In this document: piece after piece, positions 59,583-64,000 of the stretch | Layout of the letters: every line of letters begins with the position of its first letter | Position numbering within the stretch: the stretch's first letter is position 1 | Source: Methanosphaerula palustris E1-9c | GTDB taxonomy: Archaea > Halobacteriota > Methanomicrobia > Methanomicrobiales > Methanospirillaceae | DNA: 64,000 nucleotides | Reading direction: 5' to 3' | Assembly (NCBI RefSeq): GCF_000021965.1 | Contig: NC_011832.1 | Location: 868,001 to 932,000, forward strand | Program-made: the position numbers and the translations under genes | Notes under the pieces: model-generated | What the model was told of the DNA's origin: nothing | What the model saw: only the letters and a program-made list of their open reading frames with translations | The model's database searches: none

Positions 59583-62173
59583 ACTGCAATCGCCTCATTC
59601 CACTGCTGGATCAGCACTGGCAACTCCCCGTTGAAGACCCGGTTCGCCTTCCCCCATCCGCCTTCGTTGGCGAAGATCGGAATGTCTTCGAAGTCTTCCT
59701 TATTGATTGAGAGGTTTGCGATTAAATGCTCGCGGATTCTGTCAATCCACTGCTGCTGCTCCGGGGTCAGCGGGGACGAGAGGGCCATCCGGTCCAGGAC
59801 CCGGTGGATCCGTTCCTCCGCAGTATAGAGCGGCTCCTCCTCGCGGGCGGCGTGCTTCACCATCGAGATGATATCGACGAGCGCCTTGTCGTACCGCACC
59901 TTATACGCATTCTGGAGGTTCTCGACCGTGAACCGGTACCGGGTGGCCGCCAGTTTCTGCTTCAGCTCGGAGAGGGCTTCCGTTCCCCAGTCCCTCGGCC
60001 GGTCCAGCAGGATCCGGATCGCCTCGATATGCTCGGGATTCTCCTTCACAAACTGTGAGAAGGCCGACAGGTAGTCCTCCGGCTTGTACTCGTGTCCTGC
60101 CGAATCGCGGATCAGATACTGGGAACTGACCTCATCGACCGTGTCATACGCGACCAGAATCGAGCGTGGGGGTCGGGGATAGTGGACCAGCAGGTGCTGG
60201 AACTCCGGGTTTCGGAGAAGCGTCATCGTCCCCGTGAAATCCTCCTTGAGGGCGTGCTGCAGCCCGGCGGCATAACGTTTCAGGTCGCCGGAGGGGACAT
60301 ACGCGGCGAACATGTCGCGTCCGTCGCCGCTCATCTCCTTATCGATCCGCTGTAACCGACGGACCAGCACCCGGGCGTTGTACTCCCGGTCCTGGTTATC
60401 CCAGATCTCTTTGATCACCTGCGCAATCGGCCGGGTCTCCTTCTCGGGCGGCTCTGCGGTGATCCCGGTCGCCTGCCGGAAGTATTCGAGCAGCGTCCCG
60501 CCGAAACCGTCGAAGACGACAAAGTGGGACTTGTCCGAACACCGCTCGCCCTTCCGGGTTCCCCGCCCGAGCATCTGCTCGAAGAGGATACGGGACTTCA
60601 CCGGCCGCAGAAAGACGATGAACTCCAGGTCAGGAATGTCGACGCCGGTCGAGAGCATGTCCACCGAGACCACGACGGCCGGCATCGGCCGGTTCCGGAA
60701 CTCGCGGATATGCTGGAGCGGCCGGTCCACCTTGCCGGTGATCTTCTGGACGAACGAATCCCCCTTCCCGAAGACATCCCGGGCGAGATCGACCAGCTGG
60801 TCCGCATGGGAGGTATGGGGGAGGTCGTTGACCGCGAAGATCAGGGTCTTGGGGAACCGCCCGAACCGCTCCTCGTGCACTTCTGCGTACTTCCTGATCT
60901 CCTCAAGGATCTTCCGGTTGGAGTCAGGCGAGGTGATCGTCCGCTCCACCTCCGTCGTATCGAACTGCCGTTCGTCCTCCAGGTTGTCGAACGACTGGGC
61001 ACCGGTCCGGGCATCGATCACCCCGACCTGCTCCCCTGCCTGCAGGAAGATCCCGTTCATCCGCACATTCGAGTCCAGCGCTACCGCATCGTAATCGACC
61101 AGGAACCCTTCCCGCACTGCCCGGGCATAGTCGTACCGGTACACGATCTCTCGGAAATAGGCCATCGTGTGAGCCGCCGGCGTGGCGGTCAGTCCGATTT
61201 TGATCGCATCGAAATGGTCCAGCGTCTTCCGCCAGACCGACTGTTCCGCTGCCGTATACCCCCGGTGGCATTCGTCGGCGACGATCAGGTCAAAGGCATG
61301 GATCGGGATCTCCATCTGTTCGGCATCCTCGTCGATCGGCTCGTCGCAGGATCCCAGACCTGCATTCCGCCCGAAGAGGTTGATCGTCATCCGCTGGATG
61401 GTGCAGATATAGACGAACGCATGGCCTGGCTTCGGCTCCAGCAGGTACGAGGAGGGAATCACCGATGGATCGAACTTCTCATCGGCCTCGAAATCCTCCC
61501 GGAAGAACCGCTGGCTGTAGACTTCGTAGGTCTTGTCGAACTTCAGCCCCGGCCGGCCTTCAAAGGACGCGAACGCCTTGACCGCCTGTGCGGCGAGGGC
61601 CCGGCGATCCACCAGAAAGAGGACCCGCCTGGCCACGCCGGCCTCCATCAGCCGGAAGATCTCGTTGACCATCGTGTAGGTCTTGCCGGTCCCGGTGGCC
61701 ATGGCGACGAGCATCTGACGCTTCCGTTCGCGGATACCCTGCTCGATCGCCGCGTTCGCTTCGGCCTGGTACGGACGAATCATCGGGTGATTATTCACCC
61801 GGTCGGCGAGACGCCGGCAGGAGTCATCGATATTCTCCCTGAGCCGTTCTGCGAGGGCTTCCGGGGTATGGAATGTGGCGACCGTCCGGGACCGGTTCAG
61901 CGGATTGCGGAGATCGTGATACCAGATGATCTCGCCATTGGTCGAATAGATGAACGGGACCCGGAACTCGGAATAGTTGAATGGACTATCGGAGATGCCG
62001 GCAGCGTACCGTTCTGCCTGGGTCAGGATGTTCTGCGGGCCGAGGGAGACCTTCTTGGCTTCGACGATCGCAACGATCACGCCGTCCACGCAGAGGGCAT
62101 AATCGGCGGGACCGTTCTCGGTGGGGAACTCTTCGAGAGCGACGTTGTTAAAACTGGAGAGATCCATCCCCAC
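59579..62173 (-). CDS. hsdR: Type I restriction endonuclease subunit HsdR
   Basis: 864 residues from GTG 62173 (ATG 62167 is the alternative). N-terminal nuclease region ends in YALCVDGVIVAIVEAKKVSL (PD...ExK). SF2 helicase motor: Walker A MVAMATGTGKTYTM, DEAD-like VADECHRGYT, motif III GLTATPA, motif VI region MLGRGTRKGE. EcoEI-type C-terminal domain follows. In-frame homology continues upstream of the start (LLKVAGWRITPF), so either a non-standard start is used or the 5' end was lost. First gene of hsdRMS. Confidence 0.95.
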   Translation of the reverse strand: MGMDLSSFNNVALEEFPTENGPADYALCVDGVIVAIVEAKKVSLGPQNILTQAERYAAGISDSPFNYSEFRVPFIYSTNGEIIWYHDLRNPLNRSRTVATFHTPEALAERLRENIDDSCRRLADRVNNHPMIRPYQAEANAAIEQGIRERKRQMLVAMATGTGKTYTMVNEIFRLMEAGVARRVLFLVDRRALAAQAVKAFASFEGRPGLKFDKTYEVYSQRFFREDFEADEKFDPSVIPSSYLLEPKPGHAFVYICTIQRMTINLFGRNAGLGSCDEPIDEDAEQMEIPIHAFDLIVADECHRGYTAAEQSVWRKTLDHFDAIKIGLTATPAAHTMAYFREIVYRYDYARAVREGFLVDYDAVALDSNVRMNGIFLQAGEQVGVIDARTGAQSFDNLEDERQFDTTEVERTITSPDSNRKILEEIRKYAEVHEERFGRFPKTLIFAVNDLPHTSHADQLVDLARDVFGKGDSFVQKITGKVDRPLQHIREFRNRPMPAVVVSVDMLSTGVDIPDLEFIVFLRPVKSRILFEQMLGRGTRKGERCSDKSHFVVFDGFGGTLLEYFRQATGITAEPPEKETRPIAQVIKEIWDNQDREYNARVLVRRLQRIDKEMSGDGRDMFAAYVPSGDLKRYAAGLQHALKEDFTGTMTLLRNPEFQHLLVHYPRPPRSILVAYDTVDEVSSQYLIRDSAGHEYKPEDYLSAFSQFVKENPEHIEAIRILLDRPRDWGTEALSELKQKLAATRYRFTVENLQNAYKVRYDKALVDIISMVKHAAREEEPLYTAEERIHRVLDRMALSSPLTPEQQQWIDRIREHLIANLSINKEDFEDIPIFANEGGWGKANRVFNGELPVLIQQWNEAIAV

Positions 62174-62494
62174 TTTGAAGGGAGTGATCCTCCACCCTGC
62201 AACCTTCAGTAAGGGATCGATCCGCTTCGTTCGCGTGACTCGCTCGCTCTCTTCAGTCCTGACGCAGTCGTGACGTCCCGTAATACTATCAGTAATATCT
62301 GATCAGTACAGAGGCTGAACCGTTATGTGTTGCGGTTTGGTTCCAGCGAGATCGTGGAGAAGAGCATCACCTGTTTGAGTGAATCTGGTGCAATCGACGT
62401 TTTCACGAAGTTCTTTCGTGTCTTTCCCTCCATCAAATGGAAAAAAAGGGAATCGTGATCTCACAAAAGCCGGCATCGTGGTATCCTGTACCCG
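62174..62494. other. Gap upstream of hsdR
   Basis: No separate gene. The first ~110 bp are open in the hsdR frame without an ATG, GTG or TTG start; 62300-62494 shows nothing else. Confidence 0.5.
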
Positions 62495-62965
62495 TCAAAT
62501 ATAGAGCGCTGTAACCAGCAGGAGCGTCGGAACGATCAGATACAGAGCCCCGGGAATGAAATGCGCCCAGAAATCGGGGCGAAGTTCGAAAGCCAGCTCC
62601 CTCAGTTCGTCCTCCGGGAAGAACATCTCGGGAGACCGGTGCAGAAACCCTTCGTAGATTCTGAAATAACCGAAGGTGAAGAATGAACTGATGCTGATGA
62701 GAATAATCCGGAACACCCCGTTGATCGTCGCATCGAACGGAACATCGAACGACCCGAGGAGCGTAAACAGGATCGCGAACTGCGTGACCGGTAAGATCAT
62801 CAGGACGATCCATGCCAGGACCAGACGATTGATGTTGTGGGATCGTCCCCGTATCGCCTGGTACGTGTCCCACGGCCTGTAGGTCTGGTGTGAGCGTTCG
62901 ACAATCATAAAAAAATAGATGGCAAAGAAGAAACTGAATATCTGCTGGGCATCATTGAGCGTCAT
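62495..62965 (-). CDS. Four-TM membrane protein of unknown function
   Basis: 156 residues with about four helices: IFSFFFAIYFFMIVERSH, LVLAWIVLMILPVTQFAILF, VFRIILISISSFFTFGYFRI and IPGALYLIVPTLLLVTALYI. A charged loop (EMFFPEDELRELAFELRPDF) sits between helices 3 and 4. No family recognised. Single gene between the R-M operon and the hydrolase; not obviously linked to either. Confidence 0.7.
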   Translation of the reverse strand: MTLNDAQQIFSFFFAIYFFMIVERSHQTYRPWDTYQAIRGRSHNINRLVLAWIVLMILPVTQFAILFTLLGSFDVPFDATINGVFRIILISISSFFTFGYFRIYEGFLHRSPEMFFPEDELRELAFELRPDFWAHFIPGALYLIVPTLLLVTALYI

Positions 62966-63033
62966 GATAATGGTCCGACACGGTTCGCACTCGGTAACGG
63001 TTCGGCCGGGGATCGTGCATGTCTATCTGTACC

Positions 63034-63708
63034 TCACTCCTTGGGTGGAAGCATCTCGTTGTTCGCGTAGGCACCGGAGGTATCGAGCAGGTTCCCCCAG
63101 CTCACCAGGTGTTCGCGGAAGATCATCGCATAGGGCCACCCCTGCGACTCGTCCCGACGCCAGTCTGCTTCGAGCTCGGCCCCGACAGACCACCAGTTCC
63201 GGATCTTCACCCCGGCCTGGGAGAGCGTGGCGATCGTGGCGTCGCGTTCGTGCGTGCTGACGGCTCCCGACGCGTCGATGACTGCATGGACGTCAAACCC
63301 TTCCTTCACGGCATCGAGTGATGGGAATTGCAGACAGGTCCCGTCGCTGATTCCTGCGATGATCAGCTTCTTCCGACCGGTCTCTTCGACGGCCCTGCGG
63401 AATGCCGGCCACCGCCAGGCGTTGATGACCCCTGTCCGTCGGATCACCGTAACATCCGGGAAGATCTGCTTCAATTCAGGAAGGATCGGAGCGTTGGGTC
63501 CATAATCCCTGCTCGTCGTCAAAATCACCGGCAATTTGAAATGTTTCGCAGTCTTTGCAAGCCCGAGGATGTTGTTCTTGAACTCTTCAGGAGTCATATC
63601 CCGGATCAGTTGCATGAGTCCGACCTGGTGATCGATCAGCAGAAGTGCGGCGTTCTCTGATGTGAGAACATCGGATGGTCCGATATTTTCCAGATATCTG
63701 TCTGTCAT
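63034..63708 (-). CDS. Isochorismatase-family (YcaC-like) cysteine hydrolase
   Basis: 224 residues. ENAALLLIDHQVGLMQLIRD holds the catalytic Asp, LPVILTTSRDYGPNAPILPE the strand with the cis-peptide region, and IIAGISDGTCLQFPSLDAVK the nucleophile Cys (normally GVxTExCV). ASGAVSTHERDATIATLSQA and the C-terminal ELEADWRRDE match YcaC-type members, whose substrate is unsettled. Cytoplasmic. Confidence 0.9.
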   Translation of the reverse strand: MTDRYLENIGPSDVLTSENAALLLIDHQVGLMQLIRDMTPEEFKNNILGLAKTAKHFKLPVILTTSRDYGPNAPILPELKQIFPDVTVIRRTGVINAWRWPAFRRAVEETGRKKLIIAGISDGTCLQFPSLDAVKEGFDVHAVIDASGAVSTHERDATIATLSQAGVKIRNWWSVGAELEADWRRDESQGWPYAMIFREHLVSWGNLLDTSGAYANNEMLPPKE

Positions 63709-63926
63709 TCCTGGTTCCTCCAGATGGTGACCCTTATACGAGTGTCAGGAGATAAGGATTTTGTAACATATGTCGGGGGAGATTGCGGATCAGAGAACAG
63801 TAATCATCTAATTTTTCTCTGTGTATTTTTCATTCATCCGCTGGATGGTGAAGACATAGACATATCTATCACCCATTTTTCTCAAACCTCTTTTGAATTA
63901 AAAAGGACTCTATCGTGAATCTATCG

Positions 63927-64000
63927 TTATGGTTCCGAAGATTTCAGCGCCAGAGCGATCCCCTTTGCCCAGTCATCGATGGCATGCCAGTCCCGGAAAT
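63927..64000 (-). CDS. Flavodoxin-like protein, only the C-terminal end visible
   Basis: The minus strand reads FRDWHAIDDWAKGIALALKS and SEP to a TAA at 63927-63929. A Trp-rich RDWxAIxxWA helix is the typical C-terminal end of flavodoxin-domain proteins. The gene continues beyond the window. Confidence 0.5.
   Translation of the reverse strand, partial: FRDWHAIDDWAKGIALALKSSEP

Noticed and set aside
60524-62212. 562-residue plus-strand frame antisense to hsdR
   Set aside because: The hsdR frame has all helicase motifs; the antisense frame has none and follows codon-shadow composition.
63724-63918. 64-residue plus-strand frame near the right end
   Set aside because: No ribosome site, no recognisable domain and it occupies the expected promoter of the isochorismatase-family gene.
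1-64000. tRNA or rRNA genes
   Set aside because: I looked for T-loop-like GGTTCGAATCC strings and cloverleaf partners by eye and found none that fold; a tRNAscan run would be decisive.

Overview
The window reads as chromosome of a methanogenic archaeon, most likely from the Methanomicrobiales (inference from gene content: Ni-CODH with CooC, TATA-binding proteins, an archaellin-type signal peptide, archaeal B12-dependent ribonucleotide reductase and RuBisCO relics, and PAS-rich kinases with an H-box typical of methanogens). The backbone is GC-rich. It is interrupted by AT-rich islands near 6.9-10.7, 23-25, 53.8-56.5 and inside hsdS near 57.0-57.5 kb, which look like later arrivals. I saw no tRNA, rRNA or CRISPR array.

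Layout. 1-6.4 kb: a tight plus-strand operon with a ferredoxin-like polyferredoxin (5' cut off), CO dehydrogenase cooS, three NADH-dehydrogenase-like electron-transfer subunits (NuoE-, NuoF- and NuoG-type) and the nickel-insertion ATPase cooC; together a likely soluble CO:NAD(P)+-type module. 6.4-15.6 kb: accessory DNA with a transposase relic, a TPR-CHAT protease, a broken MATE transporter, a lipoprotein, a GNAT acetyltransferase plus its decayed copy, three copies of a ~470-bp repeat, and the 3' relic of a B12-dependent ribonucleotide reductase. 15.6-25.2 kb: TetR regulator with a flavoprotein and twin operators, a Kelch-in-PKD surface protein, 5'-nucleotidase copy 1, a small tyrosine recombinase, a decayed reductase copy, tandem TBP genes and a VOC protein. 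25.2-32.4 kb: RuBisCO relic, class C beta-lactamase-like enzyme, a PadR/HAAS-pentapeptide pair of bacterial type, IS relic, and a TetR/MFS efflux pair. 32.5-48.4 kb: mostly exported proteins and metabolism (5'-nucleotidase copy 2 with a lost catalytic His, PAS kinase, RibD-type reductase, VOC protein, S9 peptidase, phosphoesterase, serpin, archaellin-like protein, histidine phosphatase). 44-53.7 kb is sprinkled with six copies of a ~100-bp repeat and holds two damaged toxin-antitoxin loci, a beta-helix surface protein and a kinase relic.

53.8-62.2 kb is a defence island: a CARF-like winged-helix regulator diverges from a two-gene CBASS (cGAS-like nucleotidyltransferase plus a two-TM beta-barrel effector of Cap15 type), followed by a complete type I restriction-modification operon hsdR-hsdM-hsdS. 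The start of the regulator is preceded by four TGCTAA boxes at exact 9-bp spacing, a candidate operator. The pairing of a CARF ligand sensor with a CBASS is the most interesting feature of the window. The right end carries a membrane protein, an isochorismatase-family hydrolase and the cut-off 3' end of what looks like a flavodoxin gene.

The window is also rich in gene relics that are easy to miss because they are frameshifted: nrdJ, rbcL, MATE, DHFR-like, methyltransferase, zeta toxin, P-type ATPase, histidine kinase and two IS transposases.
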